Shown piece by piece: positions 11,594 through 23,141 of a stretch of DNA of 64,000 nt; position 1 is the first letter of the stretch, and every line of letters starts with the position of its first letter. A program made the position numbers and the translations under genes. The stretch comes from Thamnidium elegans (Eukaryota; Mucoromycota; Mucoromycetes; Mucorales; Mucoraceae). The stretch spans positions 1,240,001 through 1,304,000 of the forward strand of contig JAIXMG010000007.1 in the NCBI GenBank assembly GCA_025201345.1, in the 5' to 3' direction. The notes under the pieces are model-generated. The model was not told the DNA's origin, searched no databases, and saw only the letters and a program-made list of their open reading frames with translations.

Positions 11594-13047
11594 TTAAAAG
11601 TAAGTAGGATCGTTGCCATATCGACGACCACCACTTCGAGCAGAAGGTTCTCTTCTAGAGTGATCCCTGTCACTATAGTAATAATCATCCAAATCTTGTC
11701 CTCGGTCGGATTGGGGATTTTGTACCGCTCTTGGTGCAGCAGCATCGCGTTGATATCCTCTTGTGCTTCTTTCACTTCTCGGTGGTGGTACATCTTCATC
11801 ATAATAACGCGGTCTATTTGTGCTTTTGGGCTGTGGTCGCGAAGGTTGTTGATAATAATGATCAACGGGCGGAGCATGATAATCGTTATAAGTACTATTC
11901 TTTTGATCCCGGTAATCGTCCCTATAATGATTTTCGTCTCTTTGATTATCTCTATACCGATCATTTTCTCTATAATGGTCGCTATCTCTGTACCTTTCTG
12001 GTTCCCTGTAACGATCGTTCTCTCTGTTTCCATAACGATCTTCGTTAGCATTGTTTCTTACATTGGAAGGTACAGGAGGAGGAGGAGGTTGTGCTTGACG
12101 TAATTCCTGACGCTCTCTTTCTCTACTAGATATATTTTTAGGATCCGCAGGATTCTGTTCCCATAACCTTCTTCTGGAAGGGGTTCTTACAGGGCCTTGA
12201 TTTTCAGATACATTTAAATCCATTTTTTGAGGCTGCTTTCGTGTAGCAGATTTTTTTCGAGATACGGCCGGCATATCATCATCAAATAACCAATCTGGTA
12301 AAGGTAAGCGTTTCTTTTCGTAATATTCCCGAAGAATTCGTGACACGTGCGTTTCTCCCTCCCAATCATCTTCATCAGATTCTAAGAAAATTTATTAGTA
12401 TTTTCTTTGTAAATAGTAATATGTTATTACCTGCTCCACGATCATCACGACTAGGTATTTTATCTGCCATATTCTGCGTTGCTTGCATTAATTTTCCCCA
12501 TAATTTACCAGTTTGTTTTGGTTTATCATCTAATTATACAAACAAATAAACAGTGTTAAAAAAAAAGCTTAAATTTGGGTGCTCTGTATTTTTTTTTTTT
12601 TGGCATACTTTTTTCGCTCAATTGCTTCCACTTTTCATTTTGTTTTACTTTTCCCCATAATTTCTTTCCGCTTGCAGGTTGCTCATGATGGTCAGGTAAG
12701 TTTGAAGCAAAATTGTTGAAATAAACAGAGTCTTCTTCTTGGTCTTGAGCGGAACTTTTACCTAGTCGAGATGACCATTTGGAATTCACTTGTTCAACAG
12801 ATGAAAAACCTGGACTTGGTGAAGAGGTGGTAGACAAAGTAGATCCAGAAGACATGGCCCTTGAGTTTAATTGTAGTGAAGCAGGCAGTGGTGTTGATTT
12901 TTGATATTTACTGGGTAATGCTGGCATAGCTGGTCTTTCTACAGGTACACATTTGTGGCGAGCTGGATATAGCCCTACATCATGTCCACAATCTTTACAT
13001 AATACAACCAGCGTTGATACTCTATAATCGACTACTTGCGCTCCCAT
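11594..13047 (-). CDS. Mso1-like protein with N-terminal zinc-ribbon-like motif and RE/RD-rich tail
   Basis: Exons 13047-12609, 12529-12431, 12381-11594 give 441 residues. Parts in order: a CxxC pair followed by a third Cys (CKDCGHDVGLYPARHKC, residues about 17-33); a Ser/Thr-rich linker; two KLWGK patches flanking the first intron (SGKKLWGKVKQNEKWKQL and TGKLWGKLMQATQNM); an acidic lead-in and HVSRILREYYEKKRLPLPDW; then a disordered tail rich in Arg, Asp, Tyr and Pro (many RYRD/RENDRY repeats). The W-x-x-HVSR-LR-YY-x-K-x-PLP-W pattern resembles the Sec1-binding region of fungal Mso1, which assists exocytic SNARE assembly. Yeast Mso1 is much shorter (about 210), so the rest is an addition. 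Function is inferred; the family call is by eye. Confidence 0.55.
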
Positions 13048-13520
13048 AATTATATTTTATTTTATTTTTATTTGGTACGGAACAAGAGGAAAGATGATAA
13101 TAAAATCAAGAAAGAAAAAAAAAGGGGGGTTTTTTTTTTCTCGTATTATTAAATAACCGCAATGTAGCTAATGGAAGCACGAGGATCTGCCTTTTGTCCA
13201 ACATGAGAATTTAAAATAATAATACTCTAAACTCAGCAACAGAACTCTAAGAGAAAAGTAGTAACCTTTTTGGTAGGATAGAAGAGTATGTTACTAGCGT
13301 TTTTCCACTTACTGACTATAAATATTTTACAAGTGTTAACTGCATAGCTAGCTACGGCTATTACTCTTATTGATTTTATAAATAAAGGAGTTTTTTTTTT
13401 TTTTTTTTTTAAAATAGACATGCTCCTTGATATAACTAACTCAATGGGAATAAATAAATAAATAAAAAGTAATAATTAGTTTATTTTTTTTATATATATA
13501 CATTATAGTGTAAAATTAAA

Positions 13521-15562
13521 TTAGTTGTTAACAGCATCTCTCCATGATATAAGATTACGGGGAATACGATTCCAGGTATTAGGCTTAAAAATACTAACAC
13601 CTTCCAAGGGATCATATTGTTTACGATCTTCCATTTCAATGGTATGGCTATATTCATTGTTAATTAATACAAGGTACAAAAATAAATAAAATAAAATAAA
13701 CTTACGCAATGATTTCTTCACGTCCAGTATCCAAATCAACCTCTTCCAAAGGAACAAGCTTAGTTTTCATGGTAAACTTATAACCAAAAAACAAACAGAG
13801 TACAATAGGAATACCCAAATAACAAGCAATAAGATCAGGAGCGGAGACTTCTTCAGCTGACCAAGCATCGTAACCTTGTCCTACTAAAACAAAAGAACAG
13901 ACTGCAAATGCAAAGATTGGGCCAATAGGGAAAATGCGTGCTTTGAAAGGCAAGTCATCGATATTATAACCTTGTGCAATATAAGCCTTTCTAAAACGGT
14001 AGTGGGAAGCTGCGATACCTAACCAAGCAATAAAACCAGCAACACCGGATATATTCAAGAGCCAGGCGTACACAACACCATTACCAAACAAGGAAGTCAA
14101 GAAAGCAAGCATACCAACAATAGCAGTAGCAAGTACACAATAAATAGGGATACCGTTCTTGGTAAGCTTGGTAAAGAATTGAGGTGCCTTACGTTCAAGA
14201 GCAAGATCATAAAGAGTACGACTAGAAGCATAAAGACCTGAGTTACCAGCAGATAAAACGGTAGTCAAGATAACAGCGTTCATGAAATGAGCAGCAGCAT
14301 CCATACCAGATTTTTGGAAAACCAAAGTAAATGGAGAAACAGCAATATCAGTGACTTCGCCCTTCAACAACATTTCGTCATCATAAGGGATGATCAAACC
14401 AATAATGAAGATGGCAAGAATATAAAACAAGAGAATACGCCAAAAGACCTGCTTAATAGCCTTGGGAACGTTCTTTCTAGGGTTTTCGGATTCACCGGCA
14501 GCAACACCAATCAACTCAGTACCTTGGAAAGAGAAACCAGCAGTCAAGAAAGTACTAAGGATACCCAGACCTTGTACACCACCATATTTGAATGTTTCGA
14601 TACCATAATAAGTACCGCCTAATACACCAGTATCAACAAGGATACCAAGGAAAATAAAGACAATAACAACAAGAACCTTGAGTAAAGCAAACCAATATTC
14701 TGCTTCACCATAACCCTTAACAGAGAACAAGTTAAGTGAAAGAATCAAGAGCAAGAAGATAACTGACCAAACGGCGCCAGGGAAATTAGGTAACCAGAAT
14801 TCCATGACCATAGCACCAGCAGTCTAAATATAGTAGAAATAGTGAGTAATCGCTGTCTATTTTTTATTTTTTTTTTGACGTGGTACATTGCAACATAAAA
14901 GTAAAACCTTGATTTTTGACAAATGTTGCGTTTTCCCAAATACATACCAATTCTACGGCGACTGTAACAGCCCAATTATACCAATAATTCCAACCAAGAG
15001 CAAATCCAAGAGCAGGATCAACAAATCTACCTGCGTAGTTATTGAAACTACCAGAAATAGGCAAATAGGTAGCCTTAAAAGAAAAATGATAGGTTTAGTT
15101 TTTACAGATCAAATTTTTTTTTTTTTGTTTTTTTTTTTTTTACATACCATTTCACCAAGACATTCCATCATAAAGAAAACCATAAGACCAATAAGAGCGT
15201 AAGCAATCAAGGCACCACCAGGACCAGCATTTGCAACAGAAGCACCAGAAGCTAAGAACAAACCAGTACCGATAGTTCCGCCCAGCGAAATCATGGTCAA
15301 CTAAGAAGGTAAAATAAAAATGAGTATATAATTAAGTTTAAATTAACTATTATTTTACATGTCTAGCTTTCAAGGCTCTTTTCAAACGAGGTTTTTCGGG
15401 TTCACTAGTCAATAACGACCCAGATCGAGATTGTTGACGAGAAATTTCTTCAGTTAATTCAGGTGTATATTCCTGTTTATCACTAATGATATCAGTCTTA
15501 TCACGAGAAGACTCTGGTCTTCTCATTCTAGATCGATCAGTCATAGTACCATCACCACTCAT
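13521..15562 (-). CDS. Amino-acid permease (YAT/APC family)
   Basis: Plasma-membrane proton/amino-acid symporter. Exons 15562-15359, 15300-15148, 15073-14948, 14823-13706, 13647-13521 give 575 residues, normal for fungal Gap1/Can1/Lyp1-type carriers. The signature LKARHLTMISLGGTIGTGLF spans the first splice junction and opens TM1. Also visible: FQGTELIGVAAGESENPRK (TM6 region), LYASSRTLYDLALERKAP, and the closing NTWNRIPRNLISWRDAVNN. About 12 hydrophobic segments are apparent. The N-terminal cytosolic tail (about 65 residues) is Ser/Arg/Glu-rich, where ubiquitin- and kinase-dependent endocytosis signals usually sit. Substrate cannot be told from sequence. The last exon begins after a short intron that splits an Ala codon. 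Confidence 0.93.
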
Positions 15563-15790
15563 TTTTTTACTTTTTTTTTTTTAAAAAAAAAGAGAAGTAA
15601 AAGAATAAACAAAAAAAGAAACTTTGAATATCGTGCGAAATATTCTATTTACACAAAAATTAGTATTTCCGCTTATTTTTTCTTTGAAGAAAAATCCTAA
15701 TAAGGCTCGAAAAGAAAAGATGAAGATAATCTAAAAAAAATACAGCTACTCCGCCCTTTCCTTTTTCTTTTTAAATAATTTTTTTTTTTA

Positions 15791-16662
15791 TTATTTGGTT
15801 TCCAAGTTTTGAAATATACGAGCTCTCGCTTCTTCATAAGCTGTCTTTCTTTCTTCAAAGGTCATATTTTTTCTAGCCTCTTTTGAGGCGTCTTCAGCAC
15901 TTGAATTACGCGAAGAAGGGCTCGAACCTGCAGACCTACGCATAATTTTAAACTGTGGTGGAGCCTGGGCTTCTTCATTATTATTTTCTACGTTATCCGT
16001 ATTCTCAATCATACTATCTTCTTCTAAACGGACATCAGGTAATCTGACACTTGGTCTACATTTATCGGAGATTTAATAAATTATACGTCTTACTTTTTTT
16101 CTTTAACTTACAATTCTGTAATAAATGTCTTGCAAACATATACAGATTTTCTCATAGCATCATGGTAATGATTTAATTTATAGTAAGGTGCCAATTTATG
16201 AACCATTAAACGTTGATAAGAGTTCATACCAGGTAAATCTAAGCGAAGTTTTCTAATATACACCTGTTAGATACCCCTTCCCTATCTATCTCTCTTGATA
16301 TATAAATAAATAAAAAAAAAAACTTACTGTTCATCCTTAATGAAGGCTTCTAATTCCATTTCTAATTTTAATAAAAATAATCTTTCTTGAGGTTTTCTTA
16401 ATAAGTCAATAATAAATTCGTCAGGTTCAGTAGGTACGATAGGGTCACTAAATTGTTGTAAACAAGGTGGTTGTGCTGGTACAAAAGTTTGGAATGTATA
16501 TTGTGGTTGATATTGTTGTTGTTGTTGTTGCTGCTGCTGCTGCTGTTGGTAATAATTATTTATTATTGGTTCAGACATATTAGGGTTATTTAACGAATCG
16601 TTCCTTAATAATACTCGTGGTTGCTGTTGTCGCTGTTGTTCATCTCGACTATAATTAGACAT
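15791..16662 (-). CDS. R3H- and SUZ-domain RNA-binding protein
   Basis: Exons 16662-16328, 16252-16112, 16055-15791 give 246 residues. The N-terminus is low-complexity with a run of 12 Gln. The R3H domain spans about residues 85-155 (LRKPQERLFLLKLEMELEAF, then KLRLDLPGMNSYQRLMVHKL and KSVYVCKT); this single-stranded nucleic-acid-binding fold is typically followed by a SUZ segment, here FKIMRR and MTFEERKTAYEEARARIF near the C-terminus. Same domain order as Drosophila Encore and vertebrate R3HDM proteins, which bind mRNA. For exon 2 I used the acceptor TATATTAG at 16253; the nearer AG at 16264 puts a stop in frame. Target RNAs unknown. The 312-bp gap to the next gene is an AT-rich divergent promoter region. 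Confidence 0.85.
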
Positions 16663-16975
16663 TGTTGAGGAGGGGGACTATTATTATTATTATTATTTAT
16701 AATTAGTTGACGTGTTATTTCATCTATACAAAATATCTTGTCATTAATATGTTCAAGATAATTCACATATAAATTACCTCGTTTATATATAAACTGTTTG
16801 TTTAACAAAAAGGGGGAGGAGAAATATGTACTATTTAATTCGAACGTTGAGTAACTTCCTTTAAAAAAAAATTACAAGCCACCTGTATGTTCCCATAGTT
16901 ACCAGAGACATTTTTTTTTTTTTTTCCATTTGTATTTTTTTCGGGACTTGTATCTTTTTTCACTGTTGTATTAAT

Positions 16976-17950
16976 ATGGCTCAAGATAATAACAACAACA
17001 ATAAAAAGACTTTAAAAAGATGGGTTCCTCTTGAAGCTAACCCGGAGGTAAACTTGGTCTTTTTTTTTCTTTTTTTTTCCTAGTGTTATATGTACTTACG
17101 TGTAGCTTTTATAGGTTTGGAACGAGGTGAATACGCGCGAATATATTCTATTTATGCATCTCAACTTACAAAACTAAACCTATATTTTAGATTGTCCACA
17201 AGTGCGGTGTAGACCCTAGCTGGAACTATGTTGATGTATACGGTTTCGACCCTGAACTATTAGCCATGATTCCCAGACCTGTTCAAGCCATCATCTTTTT
17301 ATTTCCCATCACTGAAGCCTACGAAAAATTCAAAGCTGAAGAAGAAGCTCACTTGATAAAGTGTGGTCAATATATCAGCCCCGACGTTGTATTCTTTAAG
17401 CAAACTATTTCAAACGCTTGTGGTATGATTGCTTTATTACATTCTGTTGGTAGCAACGATGACGAAATCATTGGTAAAGTGCTAGTGAAAATTATATTAA
17501 TTGTGGCTAACAACACAGCCTCCCCATTACTTAGACCCTGGATTGTTCAATGATATCATTTCTCAAGCCAAAAATGCATCAATTGAAGAACGCGTAGAAT
17601 TATTGGAGAATTCAGATGAGTTGGCTTCTGTTCATGAAGCTGCTGCTTATGATGGCCAAACTGTTGCTCCCGATAGAGAAGATTCAATTGATCTTCATTT
17701 CATTTGCTTTATTGAAGTTGATCAGCATCTATATGAATTGGATGGTAGAAAGGCGTTCCCAATTAATCATGGAAAGTGCACTGATCTCGTCAAGGTAAAG
17801 CATACAATCATTATTTTCGTGTGATAAACTAATAACGCATGCTTGTATATATATTTTTAGGATGCTGCTAAAGTAATGAGAAAATACATGGAAAGAGATC
17901 CCGATGAGACCCATTTCAGCGCTATTGCTCTTTGTAAAACCGAGGAATAA
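16976..17950 (+). CDS. Ubiquitin C-terminal hydrolase (UCH, peptidase C12)
   Basis: Cysteine protease that removes small adducts from the ubiquitin C-terminus and processes ubiquitin precursors, in cytosol and nucleus. Exons 16976-17047, 17191-17473, 17535-17794, 17861-17950 give 234 residues, like UCHL3/Yuh1 (about 230). Catalytic residues by motif: Cys101 in SNACGMIALLHS, His173 in DLHFICF, Asp about 188 in LYELDGRK. The N-terminal RWVPLEANPE and WNYVDVYGFDPELL are typical. The second intron is the least certain: I placed it at 17474-17534 (branch-like GCTAAC, acceptor TACTTAG), which restores the loop length of relatives; an acceptor at ACACAG (17518) is an alternative. Confidence 0.93.
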
Positions 17951-20333
17951 TCGTATTACCTTATCATATTCCCCCCAAAGTACTATATAAACCCTGAATA
18001 AAAAAAAAGAAAACCTTAGTTCCCTAGGATTATATCCCTGGAAGCAACGTGATTTGACAGATATTATTGCTTTTGTAATTTTTTTTTAAAAAAAAAACGA
18101 TTACGTTAATGTCTTGTGAATACATCAATTTACATTATGTCAGAAAAAAATCTGTGTTTTAAATAACGTTTTTTGCATTGATTACATTATTTCTTGATCA
18201 AGATGGTATTTCTGCTTATGATCGAGGAGATTTTTTTTTCGTCCTACCACAAAGACCTGATATCCTCACGCGACCACTATTTAGATAAGCTCAATGGTGA
18301 TACCATGTTGAGTTCAAAGCGAAGAAAAAAAAATTGTCATTGTATTACTCTTGCAAAGCTTCTCCCCCCCCCCTTTTTTTTGCTAAAATAGATAATAGGT
18401 ACGAATTATTCTTTATATAATTGTTTTATTATGTAAAGATGAGATAGGTAATATTTGTAGATTTTGAGATATGGTTTTACTGTTATTTTATACTCGAACA
18501 ATACTCGTCTTTAGCAAATTTATTTTTAAATGTGCTGTCAAGTATAAAGGTAAAACACGTAGAAAAAATCAAGCCAAGTTAACGAAAACAACTATATACT
18601 TTCTATTTCGTAAGTACAAATATATCTACTGCTGTTCACTAAAACTGAAGCATAGACTGAATTTCAGGAGTAAAATGCGAAACGTTCTTCCTTCAAACCG
18701 GTTTAACTTTATTTATTTTATCACCTCCCTTATAAATATAATAGTCTTCCATACCCCTCGTTATTTTATGTTTTTATACACCGTAAATTGAACAGTTTCG
18801 TAAATAAGTATGAGAATACCTCTATTATTTGTGGTAAAAGTTTTCTAAAAATATATATATATATATAAAGGAAAATGTTATTTACTAAACTCCCGGAGTT
18901 ATACGATAGTTGTTTGAGCCTTTTTTAATGTTGAACTTTTATTTTTAAGTATGATATAGAGTTTTTTTAATATATATATATATATGTATATTATAACCTT
19001 TTTCATTCAAATACGCAGCGAATTCCTTCCAATATCTACATAATTCTCTTTTTGTCAATACAAAGACGAGAAGAAGACTCGAATATAAACTTACTCTAAT
19101 TTGGTGTAGTATGAAGTAATTCTACGTGGGCAGCTTGGATGTGGTAAACAGTAAACTGAAGTACCATTATAGTCACCCGCCAGACCAAACTCTACATTTC
19201 ATGTTCCCTGGGATTACAAATTCATGTTACACTGTGTACGTAGTATTGAATTAGGCGTTTCTTAACTATAGTATATCATTATTTTTCAGTGGAAAATTGT
19301 AAATACTTTCAAGCTATGTTTTTCGGTTATGTAAAAAAATATTGACAGCATTTTTTACCGACGAAACAAACCACTTTGGGCTTATACATATCAACTTTGT
19401 TCTTTAACTGTTGCTTTCCCATTTATTTTTCTTCGTTTATCAATTATTTTTCAGACTCTGCTAGTCGTTGTACAAAGTAAAAAAAAATGCAGTGCTGTAT
19501 AACTCGAACGCTTCTCGGTCGCTTTTTATCTTTTCATCAAGTATACCGCTTTCGTTTAACAGACAAAAAAACTGATTTCAATTTCTAGTAAAGAAATGAT
19601 GTTGTTCTTCTACATTTTTGAATTTAGGATTATTATTCATAAACAGTAATGGGCAATCGGTTCTTAATAAATCGTCAGTAATATTCATGAAAAAAAAAAG
19701 GGATAAAGAAAATGAAAACGAATCTACCGAATTTTTAAACTCGAATTTGTAAACTAATAAATCAATTTGCAATAAGAAAAAGAAAACAAAGTTTGAACAA
19801 GATAATATATATTTTGCGGTTAATCTCATGTATTCCATATCACAGGCTCATATTTCAGTCGCACTATACCAATTAATAAGTTTATTGAAAAAAAAACTTG
19901 TAAAAGAGATATGTCGACGTGAATTAATAGTAGTCTTTTTGGAAAAATATTATTAATAGATGTATTTTCGTAGTTACCTCCTTGGCATTTATGAATAGCT
20001 AATGATATTTTTGGGACAAGAGGAAATTGTGTGTGATTTAATTAAATGCGTCGTTATATACTTCTGTTTATTACCAAGAATACTATATTTAAAAGAGTCT
20101 AATATTTGGGGGGTAAATAACCCAGTTTTTTTTTATATATATTCGTTTTTCACATTTTTTTTCACCCCTCTCGTCGTTGAACTCGATCCCAAGACATAAG
20201 AGTTTATATTAAGACCATCGCTTTCATAATCATCTTTTGGGTATATAGCATATCAGCAGTTACAGCCTCGTATCCATTAAGTATAAAAAAGATAGCGATG
20301 AAAACAGTAGACGTACCAAATTTAAAGATAGTG

Positions 20334-20368
<35 letters not shown>

Positions 20369-22591
20369 ACAGAAAGCACGCTTTTTCCCGTTCGGAACCA
20401 AGCAAGAGTTTATCGCTATCAGCTATTAAAGCCCTCCTTCACCAACCTCAGAAAAAATGTTTACTTTAGTACGCTATCTTCAAATACTAAACGAGTAGCT
20501 GATCTATATGTAATAAAAAAAAAGAATCTATAATTCCATACAAAATACTAAAAACAGCCGTTGAGAACATCTCATTATTTTTTTTTCACATCTCTACATT
20601 TGAAGCGTTACACTGGTTTCAGTTGTTCGAAAGGAAGATCTTAACACATAATTTAATAATCATTATACTTTTATACATATGCATAAAAAAAATGGGGGTA
20701 ATGACATATGCATTGAATACATCACATAAGTACCTATGTTTTGAGAGATTATATATGCATCTTATAGTAAATAAGCTATCGTAGTTTCTAAAGAGCAAGT
20801 GATACATAATCCATTATATGTATAATTGACTTGCAAACTATCCTTTTTTTAGGCCATGACTTCCAAAAAAAAAACAGATCCCCTAAAACCTCTTTTTTTT
20901 AAAAAAAGAAAATAGTTTTTCTTTTGCGCGTGGAACAATGCACAGGACATACTTTGGGTTACAAAAAAGATGAGTCGAAAATAGTATAAAACGATATTGC
21001 TCGTATCATTTTATTGTCAATAAAAAGCATGCATACATAATCATTTAATGCAATGCATCACATTTATCTAGTAACACGTATTTTTGTTACAATAATTATC
21101 AGGAGCATTATTGTAAGTGAGATCATGTACTAACATATATTAAATATGATAATCTCAAAAAAAAAAAAGTTACCTGATTTCTATCTTTTTTTTTTAAAAA
21201 AAAGGAAAAAAGAAATAAACCGGGGTTTTTTGTGCCTGTCATATGCACGCAAAAAAAAAAAAAAAGAAAAAAAAAAAAAAAAAGGACTATCATACCGAAT
21301 ATTTATCAAACGATAACGTCTCCGCGTTAACCCATGGAACGTTTTACTTCTAACTAAAGATGCTCTCTATAGATAGAATAAGGTCACTATTTGTGTTGTT
21401 CTTTGAAGATCACACATTTAATTAAACAAAATAAATAAAAGAATTATTAAAAAAAAAAAGAAGCATGTTTCACACTGACATGGGGGGGGGGAAAGAGAGA
21501 CTCAGTACCCCTTATACCCGGAAAGCTGATAGAAGCACGCCAATTACTCACACTTACATCGCATCTATTCCCCCACCACTATCAACCCAGTGATCTTAAC
21601 ATTTCTTCCAAAGTCAGAAGAGCACAATATAAATTTTCATATGGATAACGCAAGAGCCTAAATAGTGGTTTTCCGGGAACAATACCCCCAAAACTTACTC
21701 AGTTATCTTTATATAATAATACTAAAATAAGATCAATTTAGGGTTATATTTTAAGATCGTTAAGATTTAGATTACGGTTATTATTGGCTGCGGCGATGTT
21801 TTAATTAAAATGTGATACAACGTAAAACTCTCTTGCTTATCAGATGGAGTGATAAAGAAAACAAGAAGATCAGTAAACCCCATTTTATTTAAGACTATTG
21901 TTTGATAATAGTGTATACTAAGTACAATTTAGAATTAAATATGGGATCAATTCAAGCTTCTGTGAATAAAGAGAAAAAAAATATATTATTTTAATTTTAA
22001 TCATCTTGAAAAAAATTAAAAATCAAATGTGGTAGTATATATCATAATTCTGGTATTTTTACCATTTTTGGAAGTTTTTTTTTTTTTTGCCTTCCGTTCT
22101 GCAACGACGGAATAAAGTTTTAGAACACACGCGGAGTAACGTAGATACTCCAAAATGGAGACGTACATTGAAAATCTTATTTGTTTTATAGTGGTATAAT
22201 AAAAAAATCATGAAAATAAAATAATGTAAAAAACTTTCCATAAAAGAAAAAAAAAAGTTTAATAAATAAGATTAAACTATTCAAACCTTTATTTTTTTTA
22301 ATATTTAGAAAGAGAGAAATATATACATATATATATTTTCCTTCTAACCGGTTTGACGGATCTTTAAATCAATTAAATCTGATAAATTTTTTTTTCATTC
22401 ATATCTCTTTTTTTTTTTTCAATCAGATACCGCTAGGTTATACACACTTCTTCAAAAAGAGAAAAAAAAGAAGTAAGCCCAGTTTAAAAGTGGGGGTACC
22501 CGTGTCAGCGGTTACTCAATTCAATAGGAACGAAAAAAATGATCTTCAATCCTACCACTAGCATGGTAACATTTTTTTTTTCGAGACGTAG
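17951..22591. other. 4.6-kb gene-poor AT-rich region
   Basis: No supportable gene. Frames of 60-106 codons here (for example 18471-18791) have random, AT-driven composition. Notable content: many T-run/A-run junctions (18081, 20890, 21190), poly-A near 20336-20365 and 21249-21284, TA repeats near 18850-18866 and 18970-18985, and one coding relic at 19095-19195. Confidence 0.5.
19095..19195 (-). pseudogene. Cys-rich coding relic ending at a splice donor
   Basis: On the minus strand 34 codons read VEFGLAGDYNGTSVYCLPHP, then SCPRRITSYYTKLE, and run exactly into GTAAGTTT (donor at 19094-19093). The C-L-P-H-P-x-C arrangement resembles a metal-binding patch in transposon-encoded or Mucorales-expanded proteins, but I cannot name the family. 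No neighbouring exon is found, so it is probably a stranded exon of a dead gene. Confidence 0.3.
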
Positions 22592-22599
22592 TATAAATA
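22592..22599 (+). promoter_or_regulatory. TATA box of the small signal-peptide gene
   Basis: TATAAATA, 85 bp before the ATG at 22684. Confidence 0.55.
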
Positions 22600-22683
22600 G
22601 GGTACCAAAATCCGTAAAAATAAATAAATAACCAACTCTTCTTTATCTCATTACTAGTTCTTTATATATATACTCTAAAAAAA

Positions 22684-23141
22684 ATGCGTTGCTCTATGCT
22701 TATTCCTTCTGTTCTTTTGGTTTTTTTGTTGGCCATTTTCAATGTTACTGTCGCAGAGCATGTCAATAACATGGTAAGTTTTATTATAAACAATTTTTTT
22801 TCTTTTTTAAAAAAAAAAGTACTAAACTAATAAACTCATAGTTAACTAGTGATAATCTCGAAGATCAAATCGTACGTTCTTACTTTGAAAAGCGTGCTGC
22901 TACGGCTACCCATGATACTGCTACGGCTACCAATGATACAACTGCCGGAGCTTCTACAGCAAAACCTGCTAAAAAGGCAAAGGCTCCTGCTAGTTTAGCT
23001 TCTCCTGCTGTATTGCAAGATGGCACTCTCTTTTATATCGGTACTGCTGTTACTTGTCTTCTTTGGGTTACTGGAAAGGTCATTGATGTTAAAATGGAAC
23101 GTCAAGAAAAATACGCTGAAAGCCTTATTCATAGCATCTAG
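22684..23141 (+). CDS. Small signal-peptide protein with C-terminal membrane segment, unknown function
   Basis: Exons 22684-22773 and 22842-23141 give 129 residues. Residues 1-24 form a clear signal peptide (MRCSMLIPSVLLVFLLAIF, then NVTVAEH). The middle is Thr/Ala-rich with an internal near-repeat (TATHDTATATNDTTAG) and a Lys/Ala/Pro stretch. A hydrophobic helix follows (LFYIGTAVTCLLWVTGKVI), then a charged tail (KMERQEKYAESLIHS). This predicts a type I or tail-anchored secretory-pathway protein with a short O-glycosylatable stalk. It has its own TATA box and an intron with a T-run/A-run junction, so it looks like a real expressed gene although isolated. I do not recognise a family. Confidence 0.75.

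Noticed and set aside
18471..18791. 106-codon ORF
   Set aside because: AT-driven composition, no motif, no promoter or splice context.
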